Source: AC-50 sp035640455
Lineage (GTDB): Bacteria > Actinomycetota > Thermoleophilia > Gaiellales > Gaiellaceae
Assembly: GCA_035640455.1 (NCBI GenBank)
Contig: DASQWB010000051.1
Coordinates: 1-19,900, forward strand
DNA: 19,900 bases
Direction of reading: 5' to 3'
Below are positions 7,052 to 13,219 of the stretch, in pieces (within the stretch, counting starts at the first letter, position 1; every line of letters starts with the position of its first letter). The notes under the pieces are model-generated. The model made no database searches. It worked only from the letters and a program-made list of their open reading frames with translations, and was not told the DNA's origin. The position numbers were made by a program, and so were the translations under genes.

Positions 7052-7654
7052 ATGAGACGATTCGCGATTGCAGGGGTTATCGCACTCGTCGCGGCGGCGG
7101 CTCTCGGCACCGCGGAGGCCGCTCAGACACATGGGGCGAAGAAGGTCGCCCTCTGCCACCGGACGAAGTCGGCGAAGCGGCCCTACGTCCGCGTCGTCGT
7201 GAGCACGCGGGCACAGCTGCGGGCACACATGGCTCACCATGCAGACATCGTCCCGGTGCCCGCCGGCGGCTGTCCGCGCACGGCCGTGACCCCGAAGAAG
7301 GGCGGAGTCGTGTTGACGGCCAGCCTGAGTGGAACCAACCAGACGCCTCCGGGCGACCTCGACGGCAGCGGGCAGGCGACGTTCCGAACCCTGCCGGGCC
7401 TTGGCCAGATCTGCTACTCGATCACGGTCAAGGACATCACGCTTCCGGCGACCGCCGCGCACATCCACCTGACGGCGAATGGGAACATCGTCGTGCCGCT
7501 GACGGCGCCGAACGCGAGCGGGAAGGCGAGCGGCTGCGCCAACACCACGCGCGCCATCGTCAGGGCCATCCTGACGAACCCGAGCGGGTACTACGTGAAC
7601 GTCCACACGACGGACTTCCCGAACGGCGCGATCCGCGGCACGCTCACTCGGTAG
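7052..7654 (+). CDS. Secreted CHRD-domain protein
   Basis: Exported protein of about 200 residues. Signal peptide: MRRFAIAGVIALVAAAALGT with a probable AEA cleavage site. Residues about 30-75 hold a Cys/His motif (VALCHRTKSAKRPYVRVVV...HHADIVPVPAGGCP), a short module I recall from many secreted bacterial proteins. Residues about 85-200 form a CHRD domain (LSGTNQTPPGDLDGSGQATF, AAHIHLTANG, YYVNVHTTDFPNGAIRGTL), a beta-sheet fold first noted in chordin and common in bacterial surface proteins of unknown role. GGAGG at 7041-7045 sets the start at ATG 7052. The 3' end overlaps the convergent decarboxylase gene by 11 bp. The 104-bp gap upstream shows no clear promoter. Confidence 0.88.
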   Translation: MRRFAIAGVIALVAAAALGTAEAAQTHGAKKVALCHRTKSAKRPYVRVVVSTRAQLRAHMAHHADIVPVPAGGCPRTAVTPKKGGVVLTASLSGTNQTPPGDLDGSGQATFRTLPGLGQICYSITVKDITLPATAAHIHLTANGNIVVPLTAPNASGKASGCANTTRAIVRAILTNPSGYYVNVHTTDFPNGAIRGTLTR

Positions 7655-8981
7655 GTCCACTGTGCAGGGGCTCGGCGCGGCCGAGCTCCTGCGCTTCCCG
7701 TTGCAGGACGTCCCACGCGCGCCGCACGTCGGCCTCCGTCGTCCGCGCGCTGCCGATCGCCAGGCGGAGGACGTAGCGACCCTCGAGCCGCGTGTGGGAG
7801 AGGAAGACCTCGCCGGTCGCGTTCACTCGCTCGAGGAGCGCCTCGTTCTCCTCGTCGGAGCCGAGGCGGCGGAAGCAGACGAGCGAGAAGCCGCGCGGCG
7901 CGGCGAGCTCCCAGCCGTCGGTCTCGCGGATCCAGCCCTCGAAGAGCTCGGCGAGCCGCACGTGCTCGCGGATCACCGTCTGGAGCCCCTCGCGCCCGAA
8001 GCAGCGCATGACCGCCCACAGCTTCAGCGAGCGGAAGCGGCGGCCGAGCGCGGGCCCGTAGTCGGAAAGGCTGTCGGCCTCGTCGGAGGTGCGGAGGTAA
8101 TCCGGGACGAGGCTGAAGGCGCGCCGCAGCGCCTCGGGCCGGCGGCTCCAGAAGGCCGAGCAGTCCATCGGCACGAAGAGCCACTTGTGCGGGTTCACGA
8201 CGAGCGAGTCGGCCCGCTCGACGCCCGCCTGCGACTCGCGCAGCTCGGGACATACCCACGCCGAGCCCGCGTACGCCGCGTCGACGTGCAGCCAGACCCC
8301 GGCCGCCTCGCAGGCGTCGGCGATCGCCGGCACGGGATCGACGGCCGCCGTCGAGGTCGTGCCCACCGTCGCAACGACAGCGGCCCCATCGGAGAGGTCG
8401 AGCGCCTCCGGGCGCAGGCGAAAGGCCTCGTCGACGGGCGTCTTACGCAATTCAAGCCCGAGCAGCCGCGCAGCCTTGTCGACCGACGAGTGCGCCTGCT
8501 CGGAGCAGACGACAACGCGACCGCCGGTCGTCTCGCGGGCCGCGGCGAGCGCGGCAATCGTCGAGGTCGAGGCGGTGTCCTCGATGTGCCCGTGCCAGCC
8601 GGCGGGGAGGCCGAGCAGCTGCGCCAGCCAGTCCATCGCCACCGCCTCGAGCTCGGTCGAGGCCGGCGAGGTGCGCCAGATGAAGCCCACCGAGTTGAGC
8701 GCTGCTGCGAGGAGCTCGGCGAGGATGCCGGGCTCCGAGCCCGTCGTAGCGAAGTACGCGAAGAACCGCGGGTGCTGCCAGTGCGTGATCCCGGGCAGGA
8801 GCAGCTCGTCGAGGTCGCGGAGGACATCCGCGAACGATTCCGCTCGCTCGGGCGGCGAGGCGGGAAGCGAGCGGCGCACGTCTCCGGGCCGCACGCGCGC
8901 CAGCACCGGCAGCTCACCGACGCGCTCGAGGTAGTCGGCCGCCCAGTCGACGGCGGCGTGACCGTCCTCGCGGAAGCTCAT
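7644..8981 (-). CDS. Pyridoxal-phosphate-dependent group II (aromatic amino acid type) decarboxylase
   Basis: A 445-residue cytosolic PLP enzyme of the aromatic-L-amino-acid/tyrosine decarboxylase group, which releases CO2 from an amino acid to give an amine. Seen: HWQHPRFFAYFATTGSEPGI, the TSPASTELE segment, the PLP-binding HVDAAYAGSAWVCPE, and the Schiff-base lysine in NPHKWLF (K266). The normal family length is about 440-490. The substrate (Tyr, Trp, Phe, DOPA or other) cannot be read from the sequence. The ATG at 8981 overlaps the stop of the upstream nucleotidase-like gene as ATGA, so translation is probably coupled; there is no clear ribosome-binding site of its own. It is the last gene of the polX-nucleotidase-decarboxylase group. 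The 3' end overlaps the CHRD gene. Confidence 0.92.
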   Translation of the reverse strand: MSFREDGHAAVDWAADYLERVGELPVLARVRPGDVRRSLPASPPERAESFADVLRDLDELLLPGITHWQHPRFFAYFATTGSEPGILAELLAAALNSVGFIWRTSPASTELEAVAMDWLAQLLGLPAGWHGHIEDTASTSTIAALAAARETTGGRVVVCSEQAHSSVDKAARLLGLELRKTPVDEAFRLRPEALDLSDGAAVVATVGTTSTAAVDPVPAIADACEAAGVWLHVDAAYAGSAWVCPELRESQAGVERADSLVVNPHKWLFVPMDCSAFWSRRPEALRRAFSLVPDYLRTSDEADSLSDYGPALGRRFRSLKLWAVMRCFGREGLQTVIREHVRLAELFEGWIRETDGWELAAPRGFSLVCFRRLGSDEENEALLERVNATGEVFLSHTRLEGRYVLRLAIGSARTTEADVRRAWDVLQREAQELGRAEPLHSGPTE

Positions 8982-10384
8982 CGGCCGTTCCGGGCGAAGG
9001 CACCGCTTGCGGTGCCGCTGTCAGGACGTGCGGGTCTCCCGCACGTCCGTCTGAAACGACCGGTCGACACGAAGGAATCGACGTCCCCGCCCAAGTGCTC
9101 CTCGATCACCTCGCGGAGGATCGTCGGGAACTCGTAGCGCGGCTCGATCCCCCACTCGGGCGCGACGAGACCGCCGAGCGGATGGAGCTCCCAGTCCGTG
9201 CCGGCGACGCGGTAGTCACGGCCGGGCTCGATCGGCTCGTCGCCGCTCGTCTGCAGCACTCCGCGGGGCCGTCCACGCAGCGGCCGCGCAGTGCCGCGCG
9301 CGAACTCGGGGTCACGGCCGCGCGCGAGCATCTCGGCAAGGCGGGCACCGCGGATGACGGCGATGCCCGGGTTCGCCGACGAGTCGCAGGCGTCCCACAA
9401 GCTGGAGCGCGTGAGCGGGCCGGCCGGAAGACCTTTCGTGAACGCCTGCCCCGGGGTCACGAGTGCGACGTCGGCGTCGAGCCGCCTGCGCAGGACGTCC
9501 GCCAGCCAACGAGCGGCCGCGGTTGGGTCGAGGGGCTCGGCAAGCTCGCCGACGATCTCGGAGACGAAGGCCGCAACGTCGCTCTCGGCCTCGTCGGCGG
9601 CCGCGAGCACCGCCGGATGGAGCGGAACGTCGTCGCCGACGGCGATGACGTCGGCACGCGCGCCGTCCGGACCAAGCTCGAGGCGACCGAGATGCGAGCC
9701 GAAGCTGCCTGCCTGCGCCACGAGCACGCCTCCGATCCGCTCGCCCTCCGGCAGAAGGTCGTGAGTATGCGCCCCAAGGACGGCGTCGACGGCTCCGTCG
9801 AGCGCCGGCGCGAGTCGCCGGTCGTCGACCACGTCGTCGGGCACGTCCAGCCCCAGGTGCGAGAGGAGGACGACGTGGTCGGCGCCGCGCTCCCGAAGCT
9901 CGCCCGCGAGCCGCCGCACGAGCGGTGCCTCCTCGATCCGCGACACGCCCAGGTCGTCGAAGCCGAAGGCGAGAGCCGGGGCCGTCACGCCGATCAGGCC
10001 GAGGCGGCTCCCTCCGATCTCGAGCAGCGTGCTGTCGACGACGTCCTCGAGGCGCGAGCCGTCCTCGGCGCGGAGGTTTGCAAGCAGGAGCGGATACGAG
10101 GCGGCGGCAGCGTGGTCGGGGAGCACGCCTGTCCCGTAGCGGAACCACGACGCGTTGCCGACGGCCGCCGCCGCACAGCCGGCCGCCGAGAGGAGCCGAT
10201 GCATCGCCGCGCCCTTCGTCGCGTTGCTGATCCAGGTCGTCGTCTCCTCGATGTCACCGGCGTCGACGTAGACGACCGGGCAGTGGCTCTCGGCGTGGAT
10301 CTGCTCGACGAGCGTCGCGATGCGAGCGAGGCCTTCGACGTTCCCGTGCACGTCGTTCGTGTGCAGGACGACGAGCCGCGTCAT
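8978..10384 (-). CDS. 5'-nucleotidase/UshA-like metallophosphoesterase with altered active site
   Basis: A 468-residue two-domain protein of the 5'-nucleotidase family. The N-terminal metallophosphoesterase domain has LHTNDVHG (D11, H13), DAGD (D44), LSHLGLD and GAHTH. The C-terminal substrate-binding domain follows (from about residue 285; FTKGLPAGPLTRSSLWDACD, then GRDYRVAGTDWELHPLGG). In place of the family GNHEFDYG it has GNASWFRYG (N77, A78): the metal-binding Asn is kept but the catalytic His of the His-Asp dyad is Ala. No signal peptide is present, so it is probably cytosolic. ATG 10384 overlaps the polX stop as ATGA. About residues 440-456 are encoded by repeat copy B, giving an Arg-rich C-terminal extension past the usual family end (LREVIEEHLGG). 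Substrate unknown; nucleotidase activity is doubtful. Confidence 0.85.
   Translation of the reverse strand: MTRLVVLHTNDVHGNVEGLARIATLVEQIHAESHCPVVYVDAGDIEETTTWISNATKGAAMHRLLSAAGCAAAAVGNASWFRYGTGVLPDHAAAASYPLLLANLRAEDGSRLEDVVDSTLLEIGGSRLGLIGVTAPALAFGFDDLGVSRIEEAPLVRRLAGELRERGADHVVLLSHLGLDVPDDVVDDRRLAPALDGAVDAVLGAHTHDLLPEGERIGGVLVAQAGSFGSHLGRLELGPDGARADVIAVGDDVPLHPAVLAAADEAESDVAAFVSEIVGELAEPLDPTAAARWLADVLRRRLDADVALVTPGQAFTKGLPAGPLTRSSLWDACDSSANPGIAVIRGARLAEMLARGRDPEFARGTARPLRGRPRGVLQTSGDEPIEPGRDYRVAGTDWELHPLGGLVAPEWGIEPRYEFPTILREVIEEHLGGDVDSFVSTGRFRRTCGRPARPDSGTASGAFARNGR
8999..9016 (-). repeat. Perfect 8-bp-stem hairpin before the decarboxylase start
   Basis: On the minus strand GGCACCGC, loop AA, GCGGTGCC lies 17 nt before the decarboxylase ATG. 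It falls within the last codons of the nucleotidase-like gene. It could act on translational coupling or mRNA processing; there is no T-tract. Confidence 0.5.
9020..9067 (-). repeat. 48-bp palindromic dispersed repeat, copy B
   Basis: In minus-strand orientation it matches copy A (3331-3378) at 43 of 48 positions. The 11-bp stem GGACGTGCGGG / CCCGCACGTCC is perfectly conserved (9049-9039 and 9035-9025) and only the three-base loop differs (AGA in frame with copy A's AAA). It lies at the 3' end of the nucleotidase-like gene in the same orientation relative to the gene as copy A, but here it is within the reading frame and is translated. Confidence 0.85.
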
Positions 10385-12096
10385 CGCGCGAGCAGGCGCT
10401 CGATCTCGGGCCAAGGACGCGTGTTCAGCACCTGGTCGGCGGTCATCCAGGCGCGGCGGGCCTGTGCGATCCCGAGCTCGGGGAAGGCGAGCGCGGCGAC
10501 GCTGTGGCCGTCGCTCGACACGGCGACCTTCACCCCGGCCTCGGCCGCCGCGCGGGCGTGGACGTCGCGCAGGTCGAGCCGGTCGGGCTGCGAGTTGATC
10601 TCGAGGAACGTCCCCGTCTCGAGCGCCTTCTCGATCACCCGCTCGACGGCGACGTCGGCCGGCGGCCGGCGCGTGATCTTGCGCGCCGTGAGGTGGCCGA
10701 TGCAGTCGACGTGCGGGTTCTCCATCGCCGCGAGCACCCGCTCGGTCGGGTTCTTGTCGAAGGCGGTGTGGAGCGAGGCGATCACCCACTCGAGCTCCGC
10801 GAGCGTCTCGTCCGCCACGTCGAGCTCGCCGTTCGCGCGGACGTTCACCTCGATCCCGCGCACGATCCGGAACGGCGCGAGACGCTCGTTGAGGGCGGCG
10901 ATCTCCTTCGCCTGCGCCTCGAGCCGCTCCTCGCGCAGGTAGTGCGAGTGGTCGGTGAGCGCGAGGTAGGAGTAGCCGCGCTCGATCGCCGTGCGCGCCA
11001 TCTCCTCGACCGAGTTCTTGCCGTCGGCCGACCAGGTCGAGTGACAGTGCAGATCGCCGCGCAGGTCGGAGAGCTCGACGAGGTGGGGCAGCTCGCCCCG
11101 TCGCGCCGCCTCGAGCTCGCCGTTGTTCTCGCGCAGCTCGGGCGGGATGTACTCGTAGCCGAGGAAGGCGTAGAGCTCCTCCTCGCTCCCGGTCTGGAAT
11201 GTCTCGCCGCTCTCGACGACCTTGACGCCGTACTCGGAGACGGAGAAGCCCCGCCGCACGGCCTCCTCGCGCAGCGCCATGTTGTGATCCTTCGAGCCGG
11301 TGAAGTGCTGGAGGAGGTTGCCGAAGCACTCCGGCGGGACGACGCGGAGGTCGAAGCGGAGGCTGTCGTTCGAGACGACAGTCGCCTTCGTGTCGCCGCG
11401 CGCGACGACCTGCTCGACCCAGCGGAGCTTCGTGAAGTAGTCGGTGAGCGCCGCGGGGTCGGACGCGGTCGCGATCAGGTCGAGGTCGCGGAACGTCTCC
11501 TTGCGGCGGCGGACGCTGCCCGCCTCGGAGACCTCCACCGCCGCCGGGTGCTCGCGTAGCACGGAGACCACCGCAAGCACCGCCGGCAGCCCGTCGCCGA
11601 GCAGACGCCGGCCGTGGTCGGGCTCCGGCTCCGCGGCGGCTTGCAGGGCGGCGAGGATCTTCTCCTCGCTGCGGGCACCGAGGCCGCCGAGCCGCCGCAG
11701 CCGCTCGTCCGCCGCCGCCTGCCGCAGCTCCTCGAGGGTCGTGATGCCGAGCTCCTGCCAGATGCGCCGCGCCGTCTTCGGCCCGAGCCCGGGCAGGCGC
11801 GTGAAGAGGACGACCTCGGCCGGGACGATCGCCCGGTGCTTCGTCAGGGCGCGCATCTCGCCCTTGTCGACGACCTCGAGGATCTTCTCCTCGATCGTCT
11901 TGCCGATCCCCGGCAGCTGCTTCGCCTTGCCCTCGAGCGCGAGCTGGGCCACCGGCGTCGAGGTCTCGCGCACGCGCGTCGCGGCGCGCCGGTAGGCGAG
12001 GACACGGAACGACTGCTCGCCCTCGATCTCGAGCAGGTCGGCGAGCAGCTCGAGCTGATCCGCCACGTCGCTGTTCCTCGGCAGGGGTTTGCTCAC
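10381..12096 (-). CDS. polX: DNA polymerase/3'-5' exonuclease PolX
   Basis: Family X repair polymerase with a C-terminal PHP nuclease domain, 571 residues, the usual length. It fills short gaps during base excision and end repair. Domains: N-terminal 8-kDa helical region with helix-hairpin-helix motifs (LPGIGKTIEEKI, LPGLGPKTARRI), then the pol beta palm with GSVRRRKETFRDLDLIA (metal-binding D204 and D206) and SLRFDLRVV, then the PHP domain with DLHCHSTWSADGKNS (H350, H352), ALTDHSHY, GIEVNV and SSDGHS. GTG 12096 is chosen over upstream in-frame codons because it opens with the family start (KPLPRNSDVADQLELLADLL) and lies 7 nt after TAATAT. The stop overlaps the next gene's ATG. It is divergent from the glycosyltransferase gene. 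Confidence 0.95.
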   Translation of the reverse strand: MSKPLPRNSDVADQLELLADLLEIEGEQSFRVLAYRRAATRVRETSTPVAQLALEGKAKQLPGIGKTIEEKILEVVDKGEMRALTKHRAIVPAEVVLFTRLPGLGPKTARRIWQELGITTLEELRQAAADERLRRLGGLGARSEEKILAALQAAAEPEPDHGRRLLGDGLPAVLAVVSVLREHPAAVEVSEAGSVRRRKETFRDLDLIATASDPAALTDYFTKLRWVEQVVARGDTKATVVSNDSLRFDLRVVPPECFGNLLQHFTGSKDHNMALREEAVRRGFSVSEYGVKVVESGETFQTGSEEELYAFLGYEYIPPELRENNGELEAARRGELPHLVELSDLRGDLHCHSTWSADGKNSVEEMARTAIERGYSYLALTDHSHYLREERLEAQAKEIAALNERLAPFRIVRGIEVNVRANGELDVADETLAELEWVIASLHTAFDKNPTERVLAAMENPHVDCIGHLTARKITRRPPADVAVERVIEKALETGTFLEINSQPDRLDLRDVHARAAAEAGVKVAVSSDGHSVAALAFPELGIAQARRAWMTADQVLNTRPWPEIERLLAR

Positions 12097-12103
12097 CCGG
12101 GCG

Positions 12104-12109
12104 ATATTA
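12104..12109 (-). promoter_or_regulatory. Candidate -10 element of polX (leaderless), near the divergent glycosyltransferase start
   Basis: TAATAT on the minus strand, 7 nt before the polX GTG at 12096, fits the leaderless actinobacterial pattern. The same AT block reads TATTAC (12105-12110) on the plus strand, 9 nt before GTG 12120 of the divergent gene, a weaker match. It is the only AT-rich block between the two genes. Confidence 0.5.
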
Positions 12110-12118
12110 CGGAGGCAT

Positions 12119-12145
12119 CGTGGGGGAACCCATGGTTCCCCCACG
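12119..12145. repeat. 12-bp perfect palindrome across the glycosyltransferase start
   Basis: CGTGGGGGAACC (12119-12130), loop CAT, GGTTCCCCCACG (12134-12145). The GTG start at 12120 lies in the left arm and an in-frame ATG (12132) spans the loop and first base of the right arm. A ribosome-binding sequence GGAGG (12111-12115) lies just upstream. As RNA the hairpin would bury the start codon. It may be a regulatory hairpin or a copy of a dispersed palindromic repeat. Confidence 0.85.
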
Positions 12146-12896
12146 AACCCCCTCCTTCGAGAGCGAGACTCCAAACGTGCGCGCAACGGTCTGCCTGCCG
12201 ACCTACAACGAGAAGGAGAACCTCGAGCCGATGGTGCGCGCGCTCGGGGCCGTGCTCGGCCCGGACGACCGCGTGCTCGTGGTCGACGACAACTCGCCCG
12301 ACGGCACGGGCGAGATCGCCGACCGACTCGCCGCAGAGCATTCCTTCGTCGACGTCCTCCACCGGCCGAAGAAGGAGGGGCTCGGGCCTGCGTACCTCGC
12401 GGGCTTCCGGCGCGCGCTCGCGGACGGCGCCGAGCTCGTGCTCGAGATGGACTGCGACTTCTCGCACCGGCCCGAGGACACGCGCCGGCTGATCGACGCG
12501 GCCGCCGACGCCGACCTCGTTCTCGGCTCGCGCTACGTCCGCGGCGGCAGGATCGGCAACTGGGGGCTCGTGCGGCGCTTCATCTCGCGCGGGGGCTGCG
12601 TCTACGCGCAGGTCATCCTCGGAGTCGGGCTGCGCGACCTCACGGGCGGCTTCAAGTGCTACCGGCGCGCCGTGCTCGAGCGGATCGACCTCGACGCGAT
12701 CGACTCGCGCGGCTACGCGTTCCAGATCGAGACGACCTACCGCGCCCTCCAGGCAGGCTTCCGCGTCGTCGAGGTGCCGATCACGTTCGTCGACCGCGAG
12801 GTCGGCGGCTCGAAGATGAGCCGCTCGATCGTGCTCGAGGCGATCTGGAAGGTCCCGGTCCTGCGGCTGGCGGCGCTGCGCGGGAAACTAGGATGA
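12120..12896 (+). CDS. Polyprenol-phosphate glycosyltransferase (dolichol-phosphate mannosyltransferase type)
   Basis: GT2-family enzyme that transfers a sugar, probably mannose from GDP-mannose, to polyprenyl phosphate at the inner face of the membrane. Motifs: VCLPTYNEKENLEPM, VLVVDDNSPDGTGEIAD, EGLGPAYLAGFRRAL, the DXD metal site in LEMDCDFSHRPED, LVLGSRYVRGG, DLTGGFKCYRR and the family end VGGSKMS. There is no membrane segment, as in the soluble Ppm1/DPM1 class. The start is uncertain: GTG 12120 has GGAGG nearby but lies in a palindrome; GTG 12177 would begin directly at the family start (MRATVCLPTYNEKEN) without a clear ribosome-binding site. The stop (TGA 12894-12896) overlaps the candidate promoter of thioredoxin. 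The sugar is inferred from family only. Confidence 0.9.
   Translation: MGEPMVPPRTPSFESETPNVRATVCLPTYNEKENLEPMVRALGAVLGPDDRVLVVDDNSPDGTGEIADRLAAEHSFVDVLHRPKKEGLGPAYLAGFRRALADGAELVLEMDCDFSHRPEDTRRLIDAAADADLVLGSRYVRGGRIGNWGLVRRFISRGGCVYAQVILGVGLRDLTGGFKCYRRAVLERIDLDAIDSRGYAFQIETTYRALQAGFRVVEVPITFVDREVGGSKMSRSIVLEAIWKVPVLRLAALRGKLG
12889..12894 (+). promoter_or_regulatory. Candidate -10 element of the thioredoxin gene (leaderless)
   Basis: TAGGAT, inside the last codons of the glycosyltransferase gene, lies exactly 6 nt before GTG 12901. This is the same spacing seen upstream of otsB. No ribosome-binding sequence is needed in this arrangement and none is evident. Confidence 0.5.
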
Positions 12897-12900
12897 TCGC

Positions 12901-13215
12901 GTGCGCGACGTGACGGACGCCACGTTCGACCAGGACGTCTTAGGGTCGCAGAAGCCCGTCGTCGTCGACTTCTGGGCGCCCTGGTGCGGGCCGTGCCGGG
13001 CCGTCCACCCGGTGCTCGAGCAGCTCGCGGCCGAGCACGAGGGTCGGATCGACTTCGCGAAGCTGAACGTCGACGAGAACCCCTCGGCGGCAGCTCGCTA
13101 CGACGTCTTCTCGATCCCGAGCGTCATCCTCTTCGAGAGTGGCGAGCCGCGCGAGACGCTCGTCGGCGCGCGGCCGCGGTCGCACTACGAGCGCGCCCTC
13201 GCGCCCTGGCTCTAA
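12901..13215 (+). CDS. Thioredoxin-family protein
   Basis: A 104-residue cytosolic thiol-disulfide reductase, the normal thioredoxin length. It has the classic active site WAPWCGPC (C29, C32), a VVVDFWA strand before it, KLNVDENPSAAARYDVFSIP with the cis-proline (SIPS in place of the more common IPT), and LFESGEPRETLVGARP. GTG 12901 is used; it comes four bases after the stop of the preceding glycosyltransferase gene and 6 nt after TAGGAT. The stop is 4 bp from the stop of the convergent permease gene, leaving no room for a terminator between them. No dedicated thioredoxin reductase is in the window. Confidence 0.92.
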   Translation: MRDVTDATFDQDVLGSQKPVVVDFWAPWCGPCRAVHPVLEQLAAEHEGRIDFAKLNVDENPSAAARYDVFSIPSVILFESGEPRETLVGARPRSHYERALAPWL

Positions 13216-13219
13216 GCCT

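Noticed and set aside
7662..10942. Two long plus-strand frames (491 and 615 aa) opposite the decarboxylase, nucleotidase and polX genes
   Set aside because: Antisense shadows of three recognised protein families; composition is not protein-like.
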